From Labyrinthula sp. Ha (Eukaryota; Sar; Bigyra; Labyrinthulida; Labyrinthulaceae): a stretch of 64,000 bases of DNA. The notes below the pieces were generated by a model, which worked only from the letters and a program-made list of their open reading frames with translations, made no database searches and had not been told where the DNA came from. Location of the stretch: assembly GCA_015227615.1 (NCBI GenBank), contig JAALGZ010000028.1, positions 372,001-436,000 of the forward strand, in the 5' to 3' direction. The position numbers and the translations under genes are program-made. The first letter of the stretch is position 1. Every line of letters starts with the position of its first letter. Positions 31,115 through 43,710 of this stretch are shown here, piece by piece.

Positions 31115-31560
31115 TTAAGAAGAATTTGTTTTTCCCGGAACTGTGTTTAGAATATTGGACATATAGGAACGGGCTTTGATTATATTAGTAACAACTACAG
31201 TCTCTGGTGTACATTCTAATTTCATTATTGTTTTCAAGGGATCAAAAAGGTTCTCAACAAAATCCTGAACTCTAATTCTATGAAGAAACTTGTAACTATC
31301 AGAATAACCCCCTCCAAAAAAAACAAAGTTACGTATAAAAGGGAAGTCAATATTCCACATAGCAAGGCAGGCAATATTTGTCGAACTAAATTAAAAACAG
31401 TTTTTAATATTGCCTTTAAGTTCGTGTTCACACAAGGCAAGTTTAGAACTTGATAGGAAAAAATGAATACAAGGAAGAAATTTATTTGTTTCTACCTCTG
31501 AATTAAATAGACTTGTAATATCCAAACCCCTGAAGGCTGAAGAAAATTCTTTCTTAGATC
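31115..31560 (-). pseudogene. Possible coding remnant, unrecognised
   Basis: One minus-strand frame reads well through about 145 residues apart from one internal TAA (GLDITSLFNSEVETNKF at the start, then FIRNFVFFGGGYSDSYKFLH). The FFGG block with an upstream NIACLA segment weakly recalls the C-terminus of eukaryotic pantothenate kinases, but the match is too slight to name. It could be a decayed exon of a host gene or chance. Confidence 0.25.
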
Positions 31561-32214
31561 AGGTGCCCAAGGAATATATTCGTAAGCAGAGTTAGATACT
31601 ACCCATTAAAATAGAAGTTCGGCCTCAACTAATAACTCACCTACTTTTCCCCATTATTATTGGAAGGTATGATTAAGAGATTTGCACAGCAATTATAGCC
31701 AAATCTTGGTTAACTTTTTATGTATTTGCTCGGAAAACCTCGTTGAACATCACTAAGCATAGAAGGAGTTAGTAAAGAAGGGAGCAAATGCTCATGCCCT
31801 ATTATGAGTGCTTTAAAATGAGATCTTTCGCACAGTTTATCTGTATCATTCCTCAACAACCTTTAAAACACATAAGGCAAATTCGTCCAAATTTTCATGG
31901 AGCATCAGCATAACTACTTGCGTTAGCGTAGGTCAAGTATTTCCAATAAGGTAATCAAACCAGCTTCGTAATAAGTTATACTCTCAAAACAGTGACAGAA
32001 CATGAAATCCAAACGAGGTCAATTTTCGCCCTGTGTGTTATCAACAACGTGTCAAAAAATATTCTCATGTTTTGCTCCTGAATAACGGTGACTGCAGCCC
32101 AAATACTATAATTCTACAAGTTCCCGACAACCGAAATAAACGCAAACTCTATACAATATTTGGCTGATAGTTTTAGAACTTCTTCTTTTTCTTTCTTAGC
32201 TTAATGGTTACGTG
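31561..32214. other. Non-coding, AT-rich
   Basis: No gene or repeat is recognised up to the left end of the hAT element. Confidence 0.5.
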
Positions 32215-34400
32215 CAGTGATGCCTTAAAAAAAATTTTGGGATTTTTACGGGTCCATTATTTCCGTGCAAATCTGCGGGGACGCTAAATTTTTAGAAAAA
32301 ATGATAGGGACGCGGGGGGGGGGTGGGGGTAAATTTGTGGGTGTCCCCGCGACCATTCGCAAAAATAATTTTCCGAAATATCGTTGGTTTTATATATATT
32401 TATATGAGGAAAAAATAAACCTTATTCAAAACCCTTAAAGCTTAAGCTTCGTCATCGCTATGCACCTCCTTGTCATAAGAACAAAATCTCTAAAGTGTCA
32501 AATCATCTCTTTCTTCTTCCTCATTCTCTTCCCCCATCTGTTCCACCATCTCTTCTTCTTCCTTCTCATCGAAACCTGGAATTCTCTTTTTCATAGAAAC
32601 ATAAATGTCGTGTTCCATCGACTCATCTTCATTCATCTTCAAAAATGCAAGTCTGTTTAAAGTTGCAGGCACCATCCTATTTCTCTTGTCACTAAAAATC
32701 AGCTTGCATTGGTTAAGCAATTTTTCTACACTGCACGAAGTCGCCGGAATGGAGCTCACATCTGCGAAGGCACTCTTCTTTTTATTTTCTCTAGTCTGAG
32801 CAGCGAGCTGTCCAAACAGAGAGTTATTAGGTGGTGTGTTCGCATCTTCTTCAGTATAATCTTGTTGTTACCTGGAGAAAGCTACTAGTTTTCTTTCATC
32901 AAGTTTATCTTCTTCTTTCAAATAAACTTTAAACACTCCAGTTTCAAAAGCACCAAACTCAACCAAAATATCTGCATCATTCTCTAAATACTTCAGCAAA
33001 GAATCATCATCATTGACATCTCTTAACAGATTTGAAACAGCTTTCTTTCCTTGACCAAGGTTAAACTTTAAATTTTGAAGAGCAACTGTGTAGCGGTCGC
33101 AGGTAGCAAGAAAGGGAAGGTGTTTTTCCAGAGTTCTTACTTCACCCTGATCCAGAATAAGATCTTTAACTCCATCATCTTTATTCTGCGCACAGAACAT
33201 CCAAATCTCAAGGTACCTTTTCATCATGAGAAATTTTCCACTCCAACGCGTCACATTTGGAAGAATAACAACTTTATCCGTATATTTTCTAAGAGCTGCT
33301 GTTAATTTCTTTGACTTCTTGATCTTGCGAAAAGGCAACTGCACTTTGTCTAAAGCTTCTGATAACTCTGGTTGAGATCTGATGTATGCTCTAACACCTA
33401 GAGCCACACGATGGCTAAAACAGCCCACAAACTGCGTTCCAAGTTCTCTGTAAACTTTTTTATTTCTTTTTGTATTCCCGGCAACAATTGCAACCAGCAA
33501 TGGTTCATCAAGACCAAACTTGTTCATCAAAATCTTCAGGAAATGAACAATGTCACTTGCTCTCTGTTTTTCTTTCTAAAGGAAGCACTCCGAGAAGGCG
33601 AAACGTTATCTTCCTCTTCTTGTCAAAGCGTAAATAGACACCATTAAAACTGTAACCTTGGTGATTCCTACCATCGATGATTAAACAAAATAGTTCTAAA
33701 TCCACTTCTTGTTTGATCTTCTGCATAAAAAGGTCTTCCATGCGCTTCATATAAGTTTTCATCGTTTTCTCACTAACGAGGTCATCCGTATTCTTTATAT
33801 TCTTAAACTCTTCGAATCTGAACAAGTTCAAGGGCATATTCTTTTCCAGCAAAAAGTTACAGATAGAATTCTTGAAAGCATCATTTTTTTCAATATTCAT
33901 AAACTGCAGAACATCATTGCTTTTTCTTCTACGCTTTCTTGCATGTTCTTCTTTTAGTTTTTGGATAGTTTCTTCGTCTACGTGTGTTTTCAGGTGTTCC
34001 ATGAGACCAGTATAACCTTTTTTACTCTACCAAGTCATCTTTCTTGAGCAACGTTTGCAAGGAAGCTTGAATACGTGCGCTTTCTTTGTTAATTCGGCTT
34101 TTTCAACGTTGAAATTCTGTTTAAATATTGCGAAAAGAATCGGATCTCCTCTCGAAGAGCCTTCAAGGATGAGTTCTGTGACAGACTTTGGCAAATCAAT
34201 GTTCATTTTTATCCGAAGTTGTGATTTTAACTCTTATTTTATCGGTTTAGTATGGCTGGATCGGACATAGGGAAATTTTTTTGAAAAATATGTGGGCTCC
34301 CGGCAACAATCTCTCCACGTAGACTTCCATTAATAGTTTCGTATGGAGACGTATGGTGGTATATCGGGTATTTGTGGGCGACAGGATTTGAGCATCACTG
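32215..34400 (-). mobile_element. hAT DNA transposon
   Basis: The left end reads CAGTGATGCCTTAAA and the right end, reversed, CAGTGATGCTCAAAT. CAGTGATG is a common hAT terminal motif. A BED-finger hAT transposase is on the minus strand. A GC-rich inverted pair (GCGGGGAC near 32275, GTCCCCGC near 32345) and a long G run lie inside the left end. I see no clear 8-bp target duplication. The transposase is interrupted by stops and a frame break, so the copy is inactive unless the assembly is at fault. Confidence 0.8.
32442..34206 (-). pseudogene. hAT transposase with BED zinc finger
   Basis: Translation starts at ATG 34206. A BED finger (CKRCSRKMTW ... GYTGLMEHLKTH) sits near residue 50. The N-terminal core includes LFCLIIDGRNHQGYSF (first catalytic Asp region). 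GCFSHRVALGVR is the Cys-x-x-His helix and NVTRWSGKFLMMKRYLEI the conserved TRW block. The C-terminal dimerisation segment SSIPATSCSVEKLLNQCKLI followed by SDKRNRMVP is diagnostic of hAT. Breaks are a TAG in the BED finger at 34027-34029, a frame change near 33550, a TAA near 32872 and a TAG near 32490. Each stop falls where Gln would be tolerated. Confidence 0.85.
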
Positions 34401-34404
34401 GTCC

Positions 34405-34658
34405 TTACTGACTGTTTACACTAAATATAACTCAATGTTAAATTACCGTACAATTGGTACAACGTTAAAAATATACTTTATTAATGCATAAGAATTGGGG
34501 ACAACAAATCGTAAAACTTCAATATCTCCACCACTACTGGGAGTTAAGGTACATCACTTATATCATTCTAAATTCCCAACAAGCTCTTTCAGATTATCTA
34601 ACCATATATCTATATACTCACACAAATATAAACGTTACGGACTACTTCTTGTCTAACT
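34405..34658 (+). repeat. Solo LTR of the Copia family, diverged
   Basis: About 250 bases match the Copia LTRs at 53229 and 57992, from ACTGACTGTTTACAC to CTTGTCTAACT, with many differences. It has no internal Copia sequence beside it. It starts five bases after the hAT right end, so the outer LTR part may have been lost there. Confidence 0.75.
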
Positions 34659-37059
34659 AGATGTCCGTGTCCATGGCCTTCAAAAATTAATTTGAAAGTG
34701 TAAATCCATTTAATCGATCATATTTTCGTGGTATTCACTGTTGTTAGAAGTTTTATTATATTTATGTCTGGAGAAGTAGAAGCTACAACCCATGCTTAGT
34801 ATTTTCAAGGCTAACATTCCCAAGGTTACTCTATTCTATTATGTTGAGTAACTTCATTGGTGAGATTAATTATCTAAAATTAGAAAAAAAAATTCACAAA
34901 TAAAAAAAGCAAATGAAAGACACAAGAGATCAAAAAGAAAAAGTCAGGCAAATGAATGCAGAACAACTGAACAATTTCTTATATATATAATAAAAGACTT
35001 AATTGAAACAATACTTAGACAATGTCATATGTATTGCAGAAAAAATGAAAAATTTCAAAAGAAATTGTAGGGTATAGAGGCAAAATTATAAATTAGAGTA
35101 GCAGAATGCTGCATAAAAAGATACAAGGTGAAAATGAGTGTTGATTAATGGACAGGTCTGGGATAATGATGCTCTTTATTACTGCTTGAAGAAATGTTTA
35201 GGCATTGACTTATTGAGCGTTGACCTTGTTTCTCACTGCCTACAAGAACAGATTCTAAAACTATTGTTTTTACTTAAACAGTTTTATTTTGCAGTTTTAA
35301 AACTTGAATATTTGTGTTTTTAAGCTTCTAACTTCTTCTTAAGTGTTTCTAAAGTCGCGCTTGGGTAAGTTTGTATTGCGTTAATTCCTTGAAAATTCAC
35401 CACGCGATGAAACTTCTCTAATTTTTAAAGGTGTGTCAGCAAGTGCTAGATATCTAATTAGCATCCTTTCTTTTTGGCTTATCTAAGATGGAATTTATCA
35501 TTCATTCTAATTGACTTACAATTCATGTCTAGAGTGATTTAAATACTTTATCTGAAAGATGTATGTTCCAAATTGAAGATAAGAGTTATCGTTTAACCAT
35601 AAAATCCAGAATCTAAAGAAAACAAAATTTGCGCTACATATTTGCAACATTTCTTGAGTAAAACAAAGGAGTTTGTCCTAATTTTTCTCTGAAAAGTGAT
35701 ACGAAGAAGCTTTTTTAATTTGAATCTATTTTTGACCATTTTTTTCAAGGCCTGAAAAACTCGATTCTGCTGTGAATCCTAGATACAAGGTCCAATCGTC
35801 TGACTTTTTATTTTCCCTTAAATTTGGAGGTCCAACAATTCAGTTTTATGTTCATTTGATGCTTCTTTTTCGCTTATCATGTATTTTTTATTGCTTTGAG
35901 AAAGTTTGGGCTTCGAGATTAAAATGCCACTGATTCACTTATTGAAATTAGACTTTAAGAGTAAAGTGTCTAAGAATTTGGTCTTGAATTAATGAGAGCC
36001 AAAATGTTATAAAAAGTTTAAACCATATACAAGAACTGAAAATATTCCTCCATTTTCGTTTCTTATACTAGAAATTAAAACAGCATCTGTAGAGGAATAT
36101 CAATTATTCTTATTATTATTATACTTTTTCATTGCTTCTAGAGTTGGGCTGAGAGACTTTGATGTTTTCATGAGCAAATTATATAACTAGCAATAAACTC
36201 TCAATAGCAAAAAATCTATAGTATATATATATGTATATATATATATGTGTATATATATTTTTAAAGAACAGAAGTTAAAGATATTTTCTATGATTTATAT
36301 TAAGAATGAGATTTATATTTAAAAAGATCTTCATGGTACAAAAACTATGAATTTACATAAGTAAAACGAATATTTTGCTTGTCCAAGAAGAAACACAGAT
36401 AAAGCATCAAAGAATTACCATAACTAAAGAATCATACTATTGTATTTATTAACTGGGAATTCAAATATCTCCTTTGATAACTTACTTTATATTTAATGTT
36501 CAGGATACTCATATTATTTTAATTATATGAAATATGATTAAAATTAGAGCTAAGATAGGATAAAACTATTGTTAAGAAAACTGTATTTCATCCTGTTTTC
36601 TTTAAATCACCAATAATTTTCACAGGTATACATTCCTCAAGGATAATAACATAGTTCAAAGTAGCATGATGCTTTTCAATATAGATCTACACCTGTTTAA
36701 CAAGAATGAAAGAGAACTCAGTTATTCATAGTATCCATCCAAAGTACGGATAGCACATATTTTATACTTATATATCAGAGTATAAAAGTATGAACAATAT
36801 AACCATATGATCTTTTTTCCCTTAATTTTGTCAATATAGTTATTGAATTAGTCTCAGATTATAAAAACAACCGCAAAGAGATTTTGTTTGAAACCGATGA
36901 AGAGAAACTTGTAGATTTATTACACTCCAACTTTAGAGCCTTTTCTTATAAGAAATAAAATATAGTTTAACTATTTACCAATATTCTTTCTATAATATTT
37001 TTGCAATAGTTTGTAATTGAATATTGCTTGTTTTTTCATAAATACTTCCAATTATACTA
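34659..37059. other. Non-coding, very AT-rich, 2.4 kb
   Basis: No coding or RNA gene is seen. A (TA)n/(TATG)n microsatellite lies at about 36221-36260. Confidence 0.5.
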
Positions 37060-38038
37060 TATATATATAAAGTTTTTCTTGTGGCATATCTTTTGTGAAT
37101 CAAATTCCACCCATCCATTCAATACACTGCCTACTTTTTTCAGCAGCAACAACACTGACATACCACTTTGCCATATCTGCCTCTTTTAGAAACTCTTGCC
37201 CGTTTTCTTTCTTTCTAGATGCATTATATACCAACAATCTTGTGGCTTCTATCTCACTTGCTGCTTTTGCATACTGTAATTCCATACCTTGAAACTTACC
37301 GATACTTTTTCCAAACACTGTCTTTCTCTCAAATATGGTAAAGTTGCATCAAAAGTTCCCTGTGCAATACCAAGCATCTGAGCAGCTATCTCAATTCTTC
37401 CTTCATTAAGAGTTTCAATCACATATTTATATCCTTTACCAACTTTTCCAAGGATTTGACTTTGATCTACATGTACATTATCCATAGTTACTGTACAAGT
37501 ACTTGATGCACAAATACCAAGCCTATCTTCTGGAGTACCAATTGTTAATCCAGACATAGATCTTTATAGAACAAAGCAAGTAATACCTTTATATCCAAGA
37601 TCATGATTTAAATTTGCCATAGCAAGAAATATTTCTGCTTCTCCACTGTTGGTAATCCACTTTTACTTCCATTCAATTTATAACTTCCATCTGCTTGAAC
37701 ATCTGCTCGAGTAGCCAAAGAAAATGCATATGAACAAGATACAATTTTAATTAGGCAAAAACAACCTAATATATCAATTGTAAGTTTTGCTAAATATTTT
37801 TTTTACATTTCCTAATTCGCATAAAATCTAAAAAAGTTATTGACAAGTGTATTTTGAACATCAAAGCAAACAGAAACTGAAGGATCAACTTTAGCTTGTT
37901 CTTTAATAGCTAAGATAGCTGAAAGAAAGGATATTAATGATCCATTATATTCATCAGGTACTTCAATTCTCATAAGTTCGTTTGTAAACAAAGAATCAAG
38001 AAGATCTGGTTAAATTTGCATATTAGCTTCCATAGAAG
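37060..38038 (-). pseudogene. Short/branched-chain acyl-CoA dehydrogenase (ACADSB-like) pseudogene
   Basis: Reading the minus strand from 38038 gives blocks that follow ACADSB order. These are [123 protein letters not shown] and ADMAKWYVSVVAAEKSRQCI ending in EWMGGI. The true enzyme is a mitochondrial FAD flavoprotein of isoleucine breakdown. The frame changes at an A8 run near 37800, near 37670 and near 37300, and there are a TAA and a TGA. No intron interrupts the 950 bases and the start is cut by the G2 LTR. It is probably a retrocopy or a decayed duplicate. Confidence 0.8.
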
Positions 38039-38577
38039 TGTGGTGCTAAGATAAGGTTTCAGCTCCTAGAGTTGTTATGGGGAGTTATAAAGTGATATGA
38101 AACATTTTGGAAAGTTTCGAAGCGATTTCGGGTTGAAGTCTTAGTTTTCGGTGCGATATTGTATTTTTGATTTTCAGAATGATGTGATATGCGTGATATC
38201 TGATGCAAAAATTTCCGGGGTTTTGATGTGGGAAATTTTACATTAACGTGATATTTGAGATTATGCGAGCCTTGATTTTCGATACCTATTTTCAATAATT
38301 TGTAAGATATAGAATATATCTGCGATATCAAGGGAAAATTTTACCTATAAATAACGGAGCTTATTAGAAACAGTGGATTTGGATAACAGTCATATTGAAA
38401 AATCGACGCTATTCCAACAACTTTGATAAAGATATAATTGTTTTTTGTTAACCATTAAGATATAAAGAAGAAAAAAATTGAAACTTGCAACAAGTTTTCT
38501 CAAGGAAGAATACAAAAAACCTGTCAGATTTCCGGGACGTCTTAAAGCAGATTTATTAAATTTAGATGATAAACGCA
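38039..38577 (+). repeat. 5' LTR of G2
   Basis: It runs TGTGGTGC to AACGCA and matches 44972-45519. It carries several TGATAT repeats and a TATAAATA promoter-like box at 38346-38353, conserved in the other LTR. Confidence 0.85.
38346..38353 (+). promoter_or_regulatory. TATA box in G2 LTR
   Basis: CTATAAATA is conserved in both LTRs (also 45286-45293) inside otherwise diverged sequence, consistent with the element promoter. The CGGAGCTTATT after it is also conserved. Confidence 0.5.
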
Positions 38578-38591
38578 ATATTTTAATATTG
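38576..38591 (+). promoter_or_regulatory. Inverted repeat at the primer-binding position of G2
   Basis: CAATATTTTAATATTG has 7-bp arms around TT at the LTR/internal junction. It is the counterpart of the palindromes in G1 and G3, though weaker evidence because the region is AT-rich. Confidence 0.4.
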
Positions 38592-38716
38592 TGAATTTAG
38601 TTTGACGGAAGCCTGAGTATATTTTGGGGAGATTTTTGTGAGGATTTTGAGAAGAATTTAAGATAATTCTTGATAAATTTATTTTAAAAGATATGAGTGA
38701 GGAGAGGTAGCTTAAT

Positions 38717-39475
38717 ATGAATATAATTTTGAAGCTCCCTGAAGAGGTATTATTGAAAACAACAGAGACACAAAGAAAAGTATTTGAAGCTATGGAGAAA
38801 AGGAATGAGGAAAAGGTAGATTTTTTAAGGAAAAATAGTGAGAAAAAGTTAAATGCATTAGCGGGAAGAAGTATTAAGATGCACACATTAATGGATTTCA
38901 AACTGGAAAGTCTAGGAAAATTTATTTATGAATACGAAACTGCTGATGAACCTACAAGAGAATCTATAAATTTGAAAGGAAAATTAGGAATCAATATATA
39001 CAGGAGATTGTATTACACAGGAAATGCTAAAGATAACTCAACGACCATAGCAGCGATATAGGAGAAGATCAAAGAAAAGAGAGGAAGAGATTTAGTTACA
39101 GCTGAGAAATTGATTGAGCAGAGTGTGAGGTTTAATAAGGATGTTTCTGAAGAATATACGATTGAATATCTTTTTCAAGATGTAGAAGAAGTATTGAGCT
39201 ATTTACCAGCTGAAGCAGAGAGAAAGAGAAAATTAAATGCTAAAGCTATTTTCAAGAAGTTACCCAAATATATCTGGGTATATGAAGAAGATCTGGTTTT
39301 AAATCCTGCTTTGCAGAATGAGGATAGAAAAGAGTTGATGAAATATATTCTTAGTTGTATCGCTCCAAGTTATGTGAGAGGAGACTTTAAGAAAATGATA
39401 GAGTTAGAGAAAATGAAAATAACTAGTGGAAAGAACGAGATGCCAAAGAAAAAACATTTTAAGTTAGGGTTGTAA
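38717..39475 (+). CDS. Gag-like region of G2
   Basis: Frames at 38717-39061 and 39110-39475 encode Lys/Glu-rich helical proteins (for example VLLKTTETQRKVFEAMEKRN and YLFQDVEEVLSYLPAEAERK). Position after the 5' LTR and composition suggest Gag. There is no zinc knuckle in these frames. The interval 39476-40620 should hold the rest of Gag and the protease, but I recognise no motif there. Confidence 0.5.
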
Positions 39476-40628
39476 AGAATGTAGTAGAAAAAAAAGAAAA
39501 AGAGACAACTAGAACCCCTTTATTATGCACTCACGACTGGGAAAATGAACACACTGAGCCTTACTTTTATAATAAAAATATGGACGAACATGCACAGAAG
39601 CATCCGGGAGAAGAATAATTAAGAAGAAGATTAGATGAATATAATAAAAGGGAAAATAACAAGACAATAATGGCAAAAAAATATGAGGCGAAAAACAGAG
39701 TTTAAAAAAGAAGTTGAAAAGTGATTGGAGCAAAAACATATAGTCTCATAGAGATGTACAATGAGAACAAAAAATCAGGAGAATAATAATTCTAGGTGAG
39801 GAAAGGTAGAAAGTAAGAGACACGACAGATAACGTGCTGTAGTAACTGTTGAAAGAGGAAAAGAAAGGTCTAAGGCACTGCTTGAGTCAGGTGTGTTTAA
39901 GAGCACCATAAATGTAAAGTTGAACAAATTTTGCGATGAGATCAAGAAGTTGGAAATACCAGCTCGCGTACAAGTGGCTGGTGGAACGATATATTCCGCG
40001 CGGGAGATAAGTAAGTTTTTTTGATGCTACAATAGTGAACAAGAAAGGGAAAGAAGGATTTACGTTTAGGAATATTGAGGTACTTATTTTAAATATAGGA
40101 GAATGGGGTGATTTTATAGTTGGAAACCAAGTGTTATATAAATATCAATTAGGTCCATTTAGTACGTTAAAGATAAGAATGAAAAACAGAAAATAATTAA
40201 AGAAAACTAACTTTGCACAGTGGTTTGTAGAGACAAATGGCGAAGAGGAGAAAGAAGTGATACCAATCACTAGTTTTTATCTTGCAAATGAATAAAGCAA
40301 TTTAGCATAAGGATTAGAAACACTTTCATACATATTTAGTATATAATGGCCAACGCATCATGAGTTCATGGAAACAGAAGATGTTCCTGTTAGATTATGA
40401 GCTGAGAAAAAGAGGGATATCAAAGATGATGAAAGGATGCAGCAGAAGATTAGAGGTAAAATAGAAAGTATCGAGGTATCACTTTTTAATGGATCAACTG
40501 CTTGGAAAACGAAATTTGTGAACTTATTTACTAGCAACTTCTATGCATTTGGGGATGGAGAAATTTTGACTAAGTTCTCAAAAATAACCCACCATATGAT
40601 GTGATTTGTTATCAGAATCTAGAACGGG

Positions 40629-41291
40629 ATGCAAAAAAAGTTACCTTTAGGTCAAGAGCAGGAAGATTATTTGCACCAGAGAATAGATCATATGTTGAAG
40701 ACAGGAATTATCCTTCTGAATAAAAGTTTAACAACTGCTATGTCATTGTCGGTAATTCCTAAAAAGAGACCGAAAAGGTTTAGGCTAGTTGTAGGTTCTA
40801 GACCATTGAACCGTCTAATCCAGAAGGCTGATAATATGCTTCCGAGAATTGAACTTTAGCTACACAGAGTTATAGAAAACGGGTGGTTTTCTGGTTTTGA
40901 TTTACTTAGTGGGTTTAATTATCTGGCTTGTGAAAACAAGCAGCAGAATATTTTACTTTTACAACCCCTCCTAGAGGATGGTTTATTCTTTTTTAGGAGT
41001 GCCTCACGGTTGATGCAATACAGCTATTTATTTTCAATGCATCAGATTGGTGAGGTGTCTAAGCCAATAGGGCTATGGCCACGTAAAGTTCTACAGTGGG
41101 TCGATGACTCCGTAATCATGGGGGATACTGTAGACGAGCTTTATAATAACTTAGAAAAAATTTTAAATCAGAGTAGAAGCAGAAAATTACATTTGCTTAT
41201 TGATAAGTTCGAATCAGTAGCGATTAGTTTAACATTTTGTGGTGGAAGTTTTGATGCAGACGGTTGGAAGTTTGATATTCAGTATTCATAG
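40629..41291 (+). CDS. Reverse transcriptase region of G2
   Basis: The frame at 40629-40859 carries VIPKKRPKRFRLVVGSRPLN, the gypsy RT entry block. WFSGFDLLSGFNYLACE near 40900 is the motif A region. The frame at 41010-41291 carries VLQWVDDSVIMGDTVDELYN, the catalytic block, followed by a helix and FCGGSFDADGWKFD. QWVDD matches the QWIDD of G1 and G3. Confidence 0.78.
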
Positions 41292-41297
41292 AGTTTA

Positions 41298-41830
41298 TTG
41301 GGCAGATTTGAGCCTGTATATTTACACGATTTAGCTCGGTTGATTTACACAGCGAACTTTATTTCTGAGACATCACCCGGATTTTCAAGATTAAAAAAAA
41401 CTGTTATAGGTTCTCATGAAATAGGAGGAAAGATGAAGAATTTAGAGGGAAGGAAAATAAAAATCATGTGGGATGAAGATATGTATAAAGCCTATAAAGA
41501 GATGATGAAAGCTATTGAGCAAAGTATAAAGTGTTCAATAGGATATTATGACCCAGAGCAGATTTTATATTTTTTACAGATGTCAGCAATTATTTTTATG
41601 TATTTTATATAACCCAGAGCGGAGAAGATGTGGATATTTTTGGTATATTTAAGTCAGAGCTTAGAGTGATTACTTTGAATTCAGGAAGTTTTAGTGGATC
41701 GCAACTCAGGTGGCTTATTTCATGTAAAGAGTGGTTTCCGGCTCTCATGGCTATTAAGAAGTACCCATTTTATCTAATATTTAATGCGAAGAAAAAATTC
41801 TTTTTACTGATAATAAGAACTTAATGAATA
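41298..41830 (+). CDS. RNase H region of G2
   Basis: Frames at 41298-41612 and 41630-41824 include ARLIYTANFISETSPGFSRL (the connection segment also seen in G1 and G3). LRWLISCKEWFPALMAIKKY follows, the Glu helix of RNase H, which corresponds to YKWHIRSKELYPLIHVYKRL in G1. It is a typical order after RT. Confidence 0.6.
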
Positions 41831-42299
41831 TTATCAATCATAAAGAAGTGAAGTTGAAGTCTCACGATTGACGTTTAAGTAGATAGACACTTGAATTTAT
41901 GAAAATTAACCGTTGTGACTCTCTTTTAGGGGGGGGGTACAGAATTATACTAGCGGATTGTTTATCCAGTTGGTTGAACCTAAATACAGATACGAGGTAG
42001 AAGAGTTACTAATTCAACAAGCAATATTAGAAACTGGAGACAGAAATAAAGGGTTGGAGTCTTGGAACTATATAGATGAGATGCATGTATCTCCTCGAAA
42101 CCCAGGAAGTTTAGATTTATCTGAAAAGAATCTTGAAATAGTGGACAAAATATTAGTGTAGATATTGAACCAGAGAGAAGATTCAGCCTTGAATAAAATA
42201 AAGATGAAAGAAGATAATATCTTCGTGCTGAAAACTGTAATACCATTGATCAAAATGCACACCCATTTTATTTTCAGTTATGCGTCTATAAAAAAAGGA

Positions 42300-43336
42300 A
42301 ATGAATTTAACAAAACCAGATAATTGTTTTGAGAAGGATAACATAGAGTTGTTGAAGAAAGCAATTGATGTATTCCATAGACAATGTTTACATTGCCAGT
42401 GTCCAAGTTTGGTGATCCGTCGACCATTATATGTGACAGCATGAGGAAGTAAAGCGGGGGGTTGCTTTCTGACTTTATATATATAAATACCAAAGAATGG
42501 GTACTAACCTTGGTTGATTCATTAACCAGGACTACTATTTTGCGGTATTGTGGCGAAGCCAATAGAGATAAACTGGCTGGCATTATTTTGGATTTGAATG
42601 CTCACTTTAAACTTTTGCCGGTATTTACTTTCGTTATAAACAGAGGATCACAATTTACTTCTATAGTAGTTGAGAGGTTCTTATAACAATCTGGATGTCA
42701 ACAAAAATTCACTGATACTTAGCTGAGTCACACAGCTGGTGCAGTTCAGGTTTAGAATAAGAATGTCTTGAGACATCTGAGATCAATCGTGAGTGAATTT
42801 GATTTAGAAAATTGAGAATGACTGGATGTACGTTCAATGCTACAAGCTTTTATGAATCAAAATCTTTTGCCGTGTTGAGGCACGAATTTAAGTCATTTAA
42901 AATCGATGATTGGTGTAAAAGATGGGAAGTTTCCACTAGGTGCAGTCTATAAAGAGATGAAGAAAAAAAGACTATAATAACTTTTAGAAAGTAGCACTAG
43001 ATTTGAGGAAGAGCATTGAAGAGTTACAGTGAAAAAGCTAGTACATGTGGTTTAGAATATAGGATGTGGTATAATTTGAGAAGAAATAAAAACAAGAGCC
43101 TTAAGCCAATATTCTTTGGAGAAGGTGAGTTAGTGTGGCTTTCAGAAAAGGAATCTGGGGAAGTGAGACGTGACAAGTTAATACCTAGAAAGTGTGGGCC
43201 GTACCAAGTTACAAAATGCATAAGTAAACATTTATATGAGATCCAAGATGTAAATGGAAAGAAGAAGATAAGACATTCAATATTGTTAGCGCCTTTTGCA
43301 CCTGCGGTGGTTTGCCAACTCCTGAAACTTCACTGA
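42300..43336 (+). CDS. Integrase region and GPY/F-like module of G2
   Basis: A zinc-domain CLHCQCP lies near 42395. The core start is LLSDFIYINTKEWVLTLVDS near 42465 and FTFVINRGSQFTS lies near 42630. The frame 43016-43336 ends with LIPRKCGPYQVTKCISKHLY and HSILLAPF, the GPY/F module. Order and signature match G1 and G3. There is no chromodomain. Confidence 0.7.
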
Positions 43337-43710
43337 TATATATATATAGGATGGATAAAGAAAAGTTGGAAATTAAAAAACTATCGGAGTTAGTAAAGGA
43401 TGATAAACGGCAGTCGAAGTTTTTGTGTAGTTGAAAAGATTTTCAAAAAGTGACAATATTATTGAGCCAGCGTTGACTTTTTGGAAGATTTACCTTTTTT
43501 GGTGATTCAATTTTGTAGAGATAATCCATTCATTGAGACAGTGCAGTTAGTGATTTTTTACTGTTTATCCTAACTCAGAATATTTTAAGCATATTGAAAA
43601 GCAAAGGAAGATTTTTGCTATTAATGAAGATGAGATAACAAGTTTTTGCGGAGAAGTTGATATAGGAAAAAGTAATCATTGATGTAAAAGGAATATGAAA
43701 TAGATTGAAT

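Noticed and set aside
31115-31560. Pantothenate kinase fragment
   Set aside because: Only an FFGG block and a weak upstream segment resemble it. Kept as an unnamed remnant.
32442-34206. Reassignment of TAA/TAG to glutamine
   Set aside because: In-frame TAA/TAG in the hAT and MULE transposases fall at Gln-compatible sites. The long intact frames in the window use CAA/CAG freely with no internal TAA/TAG, and C-to-T change of Gln codons explains the rest. The ACADSB-like copy also has an in-frame TGA.
36221-36260. TA-rich stretch as an origin or regulatory site
   Set aside because: It is a plain microsatellite with no other signal.
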